From positions 496,001-560,000 of the forward strand of contig NZ_VCNA01000003.1 in NCBI RefSeq assembly GCF_006170445.1: a DNA stretch of 64,000 nt, given 5' to 3'. The notes beneath the pieces were generated by a model that worked only from the letters and a program-made list of their open reading frames with translations, made no database searches and was not told the origin of the DNA. The stretch's first letter is position 1; the number at the start of each line of letters is the position of its first letter. The DNA is from Brevibacillus dissolubilis (lineage in GTDB: Bacteria; Bacillota; Bacilli; Brevibacillales; Brevibacillaceae). Positions 9,878 to 17,143 of the stretch are shown here, piece after piece. The position numbers and the translations under genes are program-made.

Positions 9878-10225
9878 TTATTGTACGTTGTTTTGCTTTT
9901 CCTGCATCACTTCGTTGACCAGCATGACACCATGTGAGAAGGTGGTTCCGCCGCCGAATGCGCCTGCCACACCGACGATTTCTGCGATCTCCTGCTCGGT
10001 CGCCCCTTCGCCAAGTGCCCCTTCCATATGGTAGACGATGCAGTGCTCATTGCCGGAAAAAAGAGAGATGCCGAGTGCTGTCAGATGCTTGTTCTTACGG
10101 TCGATTGCACCGTCTGCGAAGCAAGCGTTGGTGAAATCATTGTAGGCTTGCAGTACGTTTGGCATCATGCGGCCAAAGGTTTGCAGACCTTCGCGGTATT
10201 CTTCGGACAAGATATGTTCTGCCAT
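9878..10225 (-). CDS. Carboxymuconolactone decarboxylase/AhpD-like family protein
   Basis: 115-residue all-helical protein typical in length for the single-domain CMD/AhpD family. The core reads GNEHCIVYHMEGALGEGATEQEIAEI, then GAFGGGTTFSHGV. In redox-active AhpD relatives this region is CxxC followed by a His three residues on. Here the first Cys position is Asn, leaving a single Cys plus His, so a disulfide-cycling peroxidase mechanism is unlikely in its classic form. Divergent from the UV endonuclease gene. Function unassigned. Confidence 0.75.
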   Translation of the reverse strand: MAEHILSEEYREGLQTFGRMMPNVLQAYNDFTNACFADGAIDRKNKHLTALGISLFSGNEHCIVYHMEGALGEGATEQEIAEIVGVAGAFGGGTTFSHGVMLVNEVMQEKQNNVQ

Positions 10226-10370
10226 GACGAGCCTCCTCGATGTTTATGTACCTTCTGTGAGTATGTTTCCTCGGCGGCCGATGGTTCATACAGACTTTTT
10301 TCCCAGCCGTAGTGCTCTCCTCTGCGGGGATACTACATAGGAGGAGACAAGCTTCTGGGGAGGGATGTCC

Positions 10371-11306
10371 GTGATTCGCTTAGGGTATGCCTGTATCAGC
10401 ATGGCGACCAAGAACAACCCGAACAAAAAGACCACGGTGGGTCAACTGGAAAAGCTGGATCCGGCAGGACGGCAAAAAAAGCTTCGCAAGGTGATGCAGA
10501 GCAACTTTTTCAACCTGATGGATCTCCTGAAGTACAACGTGGAGAACGGGATTTTCCTCTATCGGCTGCCGTCGGAATTCGTACCGTTCGCCACCCATCC
10601 GATCGCCGCTGACTGGGATTGGGAAAAGGAATTCAAGTGGGATTTGGACAAGGCGGGTGAATTCATCCGTGCCAATGCCATCCGCATGACCTCGCATCCT
10701 GGGCATTACAGCATTCTCAACACTAATAATCCGAGCGTCCTGGAATCGACGATCAAGGACTTCGATTATCATGCCAAGGTGTTTGACCTGATGGGCTTGG
10801 ACGCCAATTCGATCCTTGTGACACATGTGGGCGGGGTGTATCAGGATAAAGAAAGCTCACTGCAACGCTTCGCCGACCACTATGCCACCCTGCCTGAGCA
10901 TATCAAGAAACGGCTGGTCGTGGAAAATGACGATGTCTCTTTTACTATGATCGAAGTATTGCACCTGTGCGAAAAAATCGGTGCTCCGATGGTATTAGAC
11001 ATCCATCATCACGACTGTATCAACAACGGGGAGCAGATCGAGGAATACCTGCCCCGTATCATCGCGACATGGGGAGACCGGACGCCCAAGATGCATTTTT
11101 CCTCCCCCAAGTCAGAAAAGGATTTCCGCGCCCATGCCGATACGATCGAGCTGAATGCGTTTCTGCGCTTCTTAGACAAAGTGTCCCATCACAATGTCGA
11201 TATCATGCTGGAGTGTAAAAACAAGGACGAAGCTCTGCTGAAGCTGCGGAGTGAATTAAGACAAGCCAAAGTTGAGGTGGAGTCCCCACCGCTTGTCCTG
11301 GCGTAA
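10371..11306 (+). CDS. uvsE: UV-damage endonuclease UvsE/UvdE
   Basis: Nicks DNA 5' to UV photoproducts and some abasic sites as the first step of alternative excision repair. The 311-residue chain shows the family's TIM-barrel landmarks: IRLGYACISM at the start, ATHPIAADWDWEKEF, RMTSHPGHYSILNTNNP, LVTHVGGVYQDKESSLQRF, RLVVENDDVSFT, and IHHHDCINNGEQ with metal-binding His residues. A GTG at 10371 has GGAGG at ideal spacing; an ATG at 10365 sits directly on that site and is less likely. Together with splB at 33-34 kb the strain has two dedicated UV-repair routes. Confidence 0.92.
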   Translation: MIRLGYACISMATKNNPNKKTTVGQLEKLDPAGRQKKLRKVMQSNFFNLMDLLKYNVENGIFLYRLPSEFVPFATHPIAADWDWEKEFKWDLDKAGEFIRANAIRMTSHPGHYSILNTNNPSVLESTIKDFDYHAKVFDLMGLDANSILVTHVGGVYQDKESSLQRFADHYATLPEHIKKRLVVENDDVSFTMIEVLHLCEKIGAPMVLDIHHHDCINNGEQIEEYLPRIIATWGDRTPKMHFSSPKSEKDFRAHADTIELNAFLRFLDKVSHHNVDIMLECKNKDEALLKLRSELRQAKVEVESPPLVLA

Positions 11307-11315
11307 ACGAAAAAA

Positions 11316-11353
11316 ATAACCAGCGCCCTCTCCATCCCCGGAAGAGGGCGCCT
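11316..11353 (-). terminator. Intrinsic terminator between convergent genes
   Basis: Perfect GCGCCCTCT/AGAGGGCGC stem followed on the minus strand by TTATTTTTTT. It serves the His-rich gene and may also stop uvsE transcription. Confidence 0.75.
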
Positions 11354-11380
11354 GTATTGTCAGAACGTCCGTCTATGAGC

Positions 11381-12067
11381 TTAGTAGTTGCTGCTGGAAC
11401 CTTTACAGCCTCCGCGTCCGCCGCAGCCACATCCACAGTCTCCCCGGCCTTTGCCTCGGCCCGGATAGGTCTGGTAGCCTCCGCCATAACCTCCTCCATG
11501 GTGGTGACCGTGATGGTCGTGATGATGGCCATGATGGTCGTGGTGCCAGTGATGGTGGTGATGACCGTGTTTGTGTGCATGATGACGGCTGCCGTAGCCA
11601 TAGCTGCTGCTGCCAAATGAGCTGGAACCGCCACGGGAGCTGCCACGCGAACTGCTGCCGCCATACGAACTGCTGTCGCTGCATCCGCAGTCAGAAGAAG
11701 ACCCGTAGGAACTATCATGGTGAGAGTGGCATTTGGAGTAGTAGTGATCCATGCGGTCTTTGTGGTAGCGGTATTGTTTGTGGTATCCACGGAATTTTTT
11801 CGGATGTTTTTGGTGACGGCGGCATTTGTCGTAGTAGTATTGCATTCTCTCCAGATGGAAATGATATTTGCGAATGTGGATTTCGATTCGCGGACTTACC
11901 GGCGCTGGAGCAGGTGTCGGCATTGGCATCGGCATCGGCATGGGAGCCGCTGGCATCTGTGGTGCTGGAGCAATCACGCGCGGCGGCACGATGGGTTGCG
12001 GTGCGATTGGTCTTGGCTGTTCTTTTGGCGTCGGCTGGATAATCGGTCTTCTAATTTCCTTTTCCAT
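11381..12067 (-). CDS. His-, Ser-, Gly- and Cys-rich low-complexity protein
   Basis: 228 residues without recognisable family. It has a Pro/Met-rich N-terminus (repeated PM dipeptides, residues 35-60), a basic Tyr/His/Lys segment (HLERMQYYYDKCRRHQKHPKKF), a Ser/Gly region with CGC, then an extreme His block around residues 165-195 (runs such as HHHHHWHHDHHGHHHDHHGHH), and a final Gly/Cys block (DCGCGCGGRGGC). No signal peptide. Composition resembles spore-coat or metal-sequestering proteins; zinc, copper or nickel binding is likely on chemistry alone. AAAGGGG precedes the ATG. The other strand also stays open over part of it because of the codon bias. Confidence 0.65.
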   Translation of the reverse strand: MEKEIRRPIIQPTPKEQPRPIAPQPIVPPRVIAPAPQMPAAPMPMPMPMPTPAPAPVSPRIEIHIRKYHFHLERMQYYYDKCRRHQKHPKKFRGYHKQYRYHKDRMDHYYSKCHSHHDSSYGSSSDCGCSDSSSYGGSSSRGSSRGGSSSFGSSSYGYGSRHHAHKHGHHHHHWHHDHHGHHHDHHGHHHGGGYGGGYQTYPGRGKGRGDCGCGCGGRGGCKGSSSNY

Positions 12068-12192
12068 CTTGGTTCAAGACACCCCTTTTTGATTACGTGA
12101 CATATTGCATGGTATGACATTCACCCCCTCGCGGAAACGACATTCGCCTATTGTGTGTAAAATCCCAAGCCCATTTTGCCCGATCGCCTGTC

Positions 12193-12221
12193 TTGACGAA
12201 ATCGGCAACTTCGGTCAAAAT
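12193..12221 (+). promoter_or_regulatory. Candidate promoter of the hutH leader
   Basis: TTGACG and CAAAAT hexamers separated by 17 bases, five and four matches to the sigma-A consensus. A start site near 12228 would give an untranslated leader of about 40 bases before the leader peptide. Confidence 0.45.
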
Positions 12222-12267
12222 AGAAGAGATTACACACAAGCAGTTACAGCAAAAGCGAGGAATCGAT

Positions 12268-12327
12268 ATGGTACATATCCATAGGCATTGTCATGATAAT
12301 CAAATTTATATATGGCCAAGAGGTTAG
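12268..12327 (+). CDS. Histidine-rich leader peptide upstream of hutH
   Basis: Short open frame MVHIHRHCHDNQIYIWPRG, 19 residues, ending in TAG. A purine-rich GAGG lies seven bases before the ATG. Histidines occupy residues 3, 5, 7 and 9, all CAT codons. The last codons and the stop fall inside the 5' arm of a strong intrinsic terminator, and hutH begins 59 bases after the stop. This is the arrangement of a transcription-attenuation leader. It is too short to be recognised by standard gene finders. That it is translated and senses histidine supply is inference from layout. Chance occurrence of four alternating His codons exactly here, with a ribosome site, seems unlikely. Confidence 0.7.
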   Translation: MVHIHRHCHDNQIYIWPRG

Positions 12328-12352
12328 GAAAATTTCCTAACCTCTTTCTTTT
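12318..12352 (+). terminator. Attenuator terminator before hutH
   Basis: 14-base arms (AAGAGGTTAGGAAA and its exact complement) separated by one base, then TCTTTTT. Unless prevented, it would stop transcription 35 bases before the hutH start codon. The leader-peptide stop codon is at bases 8-10 of the 5' arm, so a ribosome there would block the hairpin. Confidence 0.85.
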
Positions 12353-12386
12353 TGCCTGCTTTGCTGTGATAAAGGAGGAAAACATA

Positions 12387-13892
12387 ATGAATCAACATAC
12401 ATTGGTACTGGATGGAAATGGGCTTACGATTGAACAGGTGGTAGAGATCGCACGCGGTCACGCCCAGATGACACTCTCCCCAGAAGCAATTGCCAAGGTA
12501 CAGGAATCCCGCCGCATGGTCGATGAGATGGTCGCACAGCAAAAAGTCGTCTACGGGATCACAACCGGCTTCGGTAAATTTTCCGATGTCATGATCCCCC
12601 AAGAGGATGTCAGCCAACTGCAGGAGAACCTGATCAAAAGCCACGCCTGCGGCATGGGTGAGCCGTATGATGCCGAAGTGGTCCGCGCGATGATGGCTCT
12701 GCGCATCAATGCCTTGATCAAGGGCTTCTCCGGTATCCGTCTGGAGACACTGGAGCTTCTGCTCGCCATGTGTAACCACGGTGTCCATCCGATCATCCCA
12801 CAGCAAGGCTCCCTCGGTGCAAGCGGTGACTTGGCTCCTCTCGCTCACATGGTTCTCGTGATGCTTGGCCGCGGTGAAGCTGAGTACCAAGGCAAACGCA
12901 TGAGTGGCGGTGAAGCTCTGCAAGCAGCAGGACTCACACCTCTGCGTCTGCAAGCCAAAGAAGGTCTCGCCCTGATCAACGGAACCCAAGCCATGACCGC
13001 TCTGCTCTGCCTGGCCCTCTACGATGCCCGGATCGCTATGGAGAGCGCTGAAGTCATCGCCGCCCTGACCGTAGAAGCCCTGCACGGCATTCCAAAAGCA
13101 TATGACGCCCAGCTGCACGCTGTCCGCCCTCATCCGGGTCAACAAGAATCTGCCCGCCGTATGCTGATGCACCTCGCAGGCAGTGAGCGCACCACCGATC
13201 AAGGCCAGATGCGGGTACAAGACCCATACAGCCTGCGTTGCATCCCACAGGTGCACGGTGCTACCCGTGACACGCTCAACTACGTCTGGCAGACCGTCGA
13301 GCGCGAGTGCAACAGTGTGACCGATAACCCGATCCTGTTCACCGAGACTGGCGACGTGATCTCCGGCGGTAACTTCCACGGACAGCCGATGGCGCTGGTA
13401 GCCGACTTCCTCGCGATCGCGGTACATGAGCTGGCCAACCTGTCTGAGCGTCGCACCGAGCGTCTGGTGAATCCACAATTGAGCGGACTGCCTGCGTTCT
13501 TGACCCCGAATGGTGGGTTGAACTCCGGCTTTATGATTACACAGTATGTGGCGGCGTCCATCGTGTCTGAGAATAAAGTGCTGTGCCATCCGGCTTCTGT
13601 GGATTCCATCCCATCCTCTGCGAATCAGGAGGATCACGTGAGCATGGGTACGACAGCTGCGCGTAAATTGCGTACGGTTGTGAGCAATGTGTTTAAGGTG
13701 CTGGGGATTGAGTACCTCTGCGCGGCGCAAGCGGTGGAGTTCCAGAAAGACCAAGGCAAGCTTGGCGCTGGTACGCAAAAGGCGTATGAGCTGCTGCGTG
13801 CGGAGATTTCTCGTGTGGAGGAAGACCGTGAGATGTATGTGGATATGATGAAGGCTGAGGAGATTTTGAAGAGAGGGACGTTGGTGTTTTAG
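12387..13892 (+). CDS. hutH: Histidine ammonia-lyase
   Basis: First step of histidine degradation: removes ammonia from L-histidine to give urocanate, in the cytoplasm. 501 residues, the normal family length. The Ala-Ser-Gly triad that cyclises to the MIO cofactor is at 145-147 in GSLGASGDLAPLAHM. Other family segments are YGITTGFGKF, LINGTQAM, QDPYSLRCIPQVHG and NFHGQPM. The ATG at 12387 follows AAAGGAGG. It is not followed by hutU: the rest of the pathway is 10 kb away on the opposite strand, and no hutP (the Bacillus antiterminator) is seen. Expression is probably governed by the leader peptide and terminator immediately upstream. Confidence 0.97.
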   Translation: MNQHTLVLDGNGLTIEQVVEIARGHAQMTLSPEAIAKVQESRRMVDEMVAQQKVVYGITTGFGKFSDVMIPQEDVSQLQENLIKSHACGMGEPYDAEVVRAMMALRINALIKGFSGIRLETLELLLAMCNHGVHPIIPQQGSLGASGDLAPLAHMVLVMLGRGEAEYQGKRMSGGEALQAAGLTPLRLQAKEGLALINGTQAMTALLCLALYDARIAMESAEVIAALTVEALHGIPKAYDAQLHAVRPHPGQQESARRMLMHLAGSERTTDQGQMRVQDPYSLRCIPQVHGATRDTLNYVWQTVERECNSVTDNPILFTETGDVISGGNFHGQPMALVADFLAIAVHELANLSERRTERLVNPQLSGLPAFLTPNGGLNSGFMITQYVAASIVSENKVLCHPASVDSIPSSANQEDHVSMGTTAARKLRTVVSNVFKVLGIEYLCAAQAVEFQKDQGKLGAGTQKAYELLRAEISRVEEDREMYVDMMKAEEILKRGTLVF

Positions 13893-13914
13893 AAAGACGT
13901 CTTAGTAGGAATAT

Positions 13915-13957
13915 GAAAAAGGGAGGCGAACCTTGTTGGGGTTCTCCTCCCTTTTTT
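13915..13957. terminator. Bidirectional terminator between convergent genes
   Basis: AAAAGGGAGG...CCTCCCTTTTTT stem with inner GAACC/GGTTC pairing, shared by hutH and the minus-strand secreted-protein gene. Confidence 0.8.
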
Positions 13958-13971
13958 GCTGTGATAATCGT

Positions 13972-15246
13972 TCACTTGCTAATCACCCAATACACATAGT
14001 TGGTCACCCAACTTTTCGCATCAAGCTTACTATATTCCCCCGGCTCAACATATCCTGACTTGCCATTTACCGTATGTGTCAACCGATGCCCTATCTTATG
14101 CTTAACCGCTCCCTGGCTGATGCTGTAGCTTTGCGTCGAGATCCACGTATCTCCCTGACGCAGCAGTGTATCCGTCCATTCATTATCCTCCACCGAAAAC
14201 GAATGCCAATCATCTGCCAAACTCCCCGTTGAGCCAAAAATCTCTACATCTCCATCCGTATTCCACGATACCGTGGCTGATGGCGGGAAACCAATGTTCA
14301 TCGAGACGGAGCCTGACCAAGAAGAGTTATCCGGCTTCCAAGCGGTCGTAATGATCTTGCTGGCCTGATCCGCATCCAGCCGACTCACCACCTCCTCTGA
14401 CTTCAAACGAGAAAATGCACTGACCGGCTCATCGGCCCGAATATAGATGTAATCCTTCATAGACGTATCCGCAGGGGTATCATCCTTGTACACCTTCCAT
14501 ACGTGGTAGGTCTTCGCAACGCCAGTCTGTGTCGCACTGAGCGGAACGTAGTTGGTTATCAGTGCTTCCCATGTATAGATCGGGCTGTAGCTGTCTGGGA
14601 CTGAGATATCGGTCATACCCCCCGCATACGCAGAAGTGGCGAAAAAACCGGTGATGTCGTCTTTCTTTTTGATATCTACGTTATATCTTCTCGACAGCTG
14701 TTTAAGATCATCGAGTTCGTATGCCTGCTCATTACGGTTGGCCGATAAGACAAAAGACGGTTTGACCGAACCGTTTTCAAATTTGTAGCCCATCATATCC
14801 AGTTGGTAGGCATGATTCCCGTCCTTCCAATCAGGCAACAGCTCTATCCCTGACCCGAGAGTGGCATGAATACGACCTGCATCCAGATTCTCTCCATAGA
14901 CGTAAAAAGGCTTCTGTTGCTTTTGCGCTTCTTGGAACAGGGCTTGGACATTGGCTTGTCCGATTTCTTTTTGTGCTACCCATACTGCATCAATCTCAGC
15001 AGGAAGTCGCGTGCTTGATCGATCCAACTTTGTGATGGATTTCTCCTTTTTCATTCTTTCCTGCTTGATGACCTTACCTATGGCAGAATCTTCTTGGCTG
15101 TCAATGACTCCGATCAAAAAAGGCTCTGGCTTCATATCTGAGGTGGAATACTTCGCTGCTTTGATTTCAATCTGGGTCAATAGAATAGAGACGGAAGCAA
15201 GGATGACGGCTGCCCATTTTGCGGTGGTGATCAAGGTCTTTTTCAT
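13972..15246 (-). CDS. Secreted protein of unknown function
   Basis: 424 residues, ATG preceded by AAAGGAAG. N-terminal signal sequence (KWAAVILASVSILLTQIEIKA). The first half has an alpha/beta feel (EPFLIGVIDSQEDS, EIDAVWVAQKEIGQANVQALFQEAQKQQKPFYVYGENLD), as if it bound a ligand. The second half is beta-rich with many Trp, Tyr and Ser (SWSGSVSMNIGFPPSATVSWNTDGD, KHKIGHRLTHTVNGKSGYVEPGEYS). I do not recognise the family. It is monocistronic with a terminator after it. Surface or extracellular role only inferred from the signal sequence. Confidence 0.65.
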   Translation of the reverse strand: MKKTLITTAKWAAVILASVSILLTQIEIKAAKYSTSDMKPEPFLIGVIDSQEDSAIGKVIKQERMKKEKSITKLDRSSTRLPAEIDAVWVAQKEIGQANVQALFQEAQKQQKPFYVYGENLDAGRIHATLGSGIELLPDWKDGNHAYQLDMMGYKFENGSVKPSFVLSANRNEQAYELDDLKQLSRRYNVDIKKKDDITGFFATSAYAGGMTDISVPDSYSPIYTWEALITNYVPLSATQTGVAKTYHVWKVYKDDTPADTSMKDYIYIRADEPVSAFSRLKSEEVVSRLDADQASKIITTAWKPDNSSWSGSVSMNIGFPPSATVSWNTDGDVEIFGSTGSLADDWHSFSVEDNEWTDTLLRQGDTWISTQSYSISQGAVKHKIGHRLTHTVNGKSGYVEPGEYSKLDAKSWVTNYVYWVISK

Positions 15247-15315
15247 TCAAGCTTCCTTTCTATTTTATGCTTCTGCCTACATCTTATCGGATGCCATTAT
15301 CTTTTGTCATTGTCA

Positions 15316-15392
15316 ATAAAAAGAAACCTCCTGCGTCACCGGGCAAACCAGTCAAGCATTTTGCCCAAGCAGACTTCAGGAGGTTTCTTCAT
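15316..15392 (-). terminator. Large two-tier terminator
   Basis: Outer stem GAAACCTCCTG/CAGGAGGTTTC enclosing an inner GGGCAAA/TTTGCCC stem, with a T-rich tail on the minus strand. Located 50 bases after the rhodanese-MBL gene. Confidence 0.65.
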
Positions 15393-15440
15393 TCCATACC
15401 GCTTATCCGATCGCGAGTCCATCCTCTGTTCACTTATTCA

Positions 15441-16574
15441 TTACCCGTGATGCACCGCACAACGGTTCGGCCCGGCCTCCAACTCCGTCGCCTTCTCCTC
15501 CGTCACCTCAACCACACCACGGTTGATATCGATAATCTCCTCATAATTAGGCGGCGTACTCTGCCCCGCAGACCCAGCCACCATCTCGGTAAACTGCTCG
15601 CGGTCTTGGGTGCGCATCACCTCGTTGCTCTGGCGGATCGTGCCGAGGTCGGCGCCGACATAGCCATTCGCATTGACCTCTTTGATATCAGCATAGTGTG
15701 TCGGCAGAACAATCACATCATCCGACAGCGGGGCAATCGTCTGGAACACGGTATCATAGAGCGATTGCGCCCACTCTCTTGCCCTCCCACCCAAGTCAGG
15801 ACGACCCAGACCCCCTACAAAAATCGTGTCTCCGGAGAGCAGATACTTGTCATTGATCAGGACTGAGACACTCCCTGGGGTATGTCCAGGTGTGGGGATC
15901 GGCAGAATTTTCACAGTGACAGCGCCTACTTGCAGCTGGTCTACCTTGTCCAACGGCTCGTAGGAGAGTGGCGAGCCTTGCATCTCGCTGGAGGAGATGT
16001 AGTAGGTCGCCCCTGTTTTATCTGCGAGTTCATGCCCACCTGTGATATGGTCGGCGTGCAGGTGTGTGTCGACGATATGAGAGATTTTGACATTCTCGCG
16101 CTCTGCCAGCTGCAGATATTCGTCTACGTGGCGGCTCGGGTCGACGATCAGGGCTTGGCCTTGGGAGATCACGAGATAAGAAAGACAGCCTTTGGCGAGG
16201 CGGTTGAGCTGGATCAGCTTGAAATCCGCTTCCTCCACAACCGTGACCGGGTGGTAAAATTCGCTCCACCCAAGCATCCCTCGCTCCAGATAGCTGACCT
16301 TGCAGCCCCGCTCATCCAGCTTGGCCGCTACCATCTGGGCGCTGTTGCCTTTGTTGCAGACGACGACAATCTCTTGGTCTTGCGGGATCGTGGTGTAGAC
16401 TTCTTCGCTGTCTTCATCGAGAAAATCATAGTACGGAATGTTGAGTGACTCCAGATCGTTAGCCTGAATTCTCCACTCTTGGTATGCGTCTGGGTTACGC
16501 ACATCCAGCACAACAACCAGGCCTTTGCCGATTTTTTCGTGCAGTTCGCTTGCTTTCATGATACCTATTGTCAT
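15441..16574 (-). CDS. Rhodanese-MBL fold fusion protein (CstB/persulfide dioxygenase type)
   Basis: 377 residues. Residues 1-110 form a rhodanese domain with active-site loop CNKGNSA (Cys73). Residues 115-355 form a metallo-beta-lactamase domain of the persulfide dioxygenase/glyoxalase II branch, with HLHADH (171-176), PTPGHTPGS, LSGDTIFVGGLGRPDL and PTHYAD. The combination oxidises glutathione- or other low-molecular-weight persulfides and transfers sulfane sulfur, detoxifying sulfide. In staphylococcal CstB the domain order is reversed. A CstR-like palindrome lies 53 bases upstream, and a membrane rhodanese plus thioredoxin follow the same regulatory motif. GAGGTG precedes the ATG. Confidence 0.88.
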   Translation of the reverse strand: MTIGIMKASELHEKIGKGLVVVLDVRNPDAYQEWRIQANDLESLNIPYYDFLDEDSEEVYTTIPQDQEIVVVCNKGNSAQMVAAKLDERGCKVSYLERGMLGWSEFYHPVTVVEEADFKLIQLNRLAKGCLSYLVISQGQALIVDPSRHVDEYLQLAERENVKISHIVDTHLHADHITGGHELADKTGATYYISSSEMQGSPLSYEPLDKVDQLQVGAVTVKILPIPTPGHTPGSVSVLINDKYLLSGDTIFVGGLGRPDLGGRAREWAQSLYDTVFQTIAPLSDDVIVLPTHYADIKEVNANGYVGADLGTIRQSNEVMRTQDREQFTEMVAGSAGQSTPPNYEEIIDINRGVVEVTEEKATELEAGPNRCAVHHG

Positions 16575-16626
16575 AGGGTTTCACCTCTTTCGGAATTATG
16601 AACCTGTTCGTTTTTCTGGTTTTTGT

Positions 16627-16642
16627 ATACCGTGTAGGGTAT
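16627..16642. promoter_or_regulatory. CsoR/CstR-like operator, copy 1
   Basis: ATACCGTGTAGGGTAT, one of four 16-base sites in this gene group fitting ATACCnnnnnnGGTAT. Upstream of the rhodanese-MBL gene. CstR in staphylococci binds closely similar palindromes and releases DNA on persulfidation. Confidence 0.65.
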
Positions 16643-16689
16643 GTTATTTTGTTTGAAAAAAGGAGCGGCTCCCCAAATCGTCCAGCTCC

Positions 16690-17073
16690 TTATCTCTCCA
16701 GCTTTCCCTTCCAGCCGGATACCCCGGTCTTCAAGTGGCTTACTTGCGAAAAACCTTTGCCCAGCAATATCTGGGCGGCACGGCGGCTGCGCATCCCGCT
16801 CTGGCAGGTCAGTATGATCGGACGGTCTGCGGACAGCTCATGCATACGTGCACTCAACTGGCTGAGCGGGATATTGTAAAACCCACGAATATGCCCCCCG
16901 TTGTACTCATGTGCTTCACGAACGTCGATAAAATGCGGCTTTTGCCCTTGTTGACGGCTCAGTCGTTCCTCCACCTCGGCTGGAGAAAGAGACGTAAGTC
17001 CCTTGATCGGGCGAAACATCCGATATGCGAACAACAAGACCAAGGCCCAGAACAGATAGGTCATCCAGTCCAA
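16690..17073 (-). CDS. Membrane-anchored rhodanese-like sulfurtransferase
   Basis: 127 residues: one N-terminal membrane helix (MTYLFWALVLLFAYRMF) then a single rhodanese domain (HFIDVREAHEYNGGHIRGFYNIPL, active loop CQSGMRS with Cys90). It would carry sulfane sulfur on the membrane, with the domain probably cytoplasmic. Flanked by the rhodanese-MBL fusion and by a TlpA-like thioredoxin operon. A perfect CstR-like palindrome is 20 bases before the start, so sulfide- or persulfide-responsive expression is likely. Confidence 0.85.
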   Translation of the reverse strand: MDWMTYLFWALVLLFAYRMFRPIKGLTSLSPAEVEERLSRQQGQKPHFIDVREAHEYNGGHIRGFYNIPLSQLSARMHELSADRPIILTCQSGMRSRRAAQILLGKGFSQVSHLKTGVSGWKGKLER

Positions 17074-17092
17074 TCAGATTCACCTCTTTCGT

Positions 17093-17108
17093 ATACCCCG
17101 TAGGGTAT
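17093..17108. promoter_or_regulatory. CsoR/CstR-like operator, copy 2 (perfect)
   Basis: ATACCCCGTAGGGTAT: six-base arms ATACCC/GGGTAT are exact complements. Located just upstream of the membrane rhodanese, where it would overlap the promoter. Confidence 0.7.
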
Positions 17109-17143
17109 GATCGAGTTATGACTCTATTATTACCGCAATTGAT

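Noticed and set aside
12324-13778. Minus-strand open frame of 484 codons opposite hutH
   Set aside because: Antisense shadow of the hutH coding sequence; residues show no family and there is no start signal.
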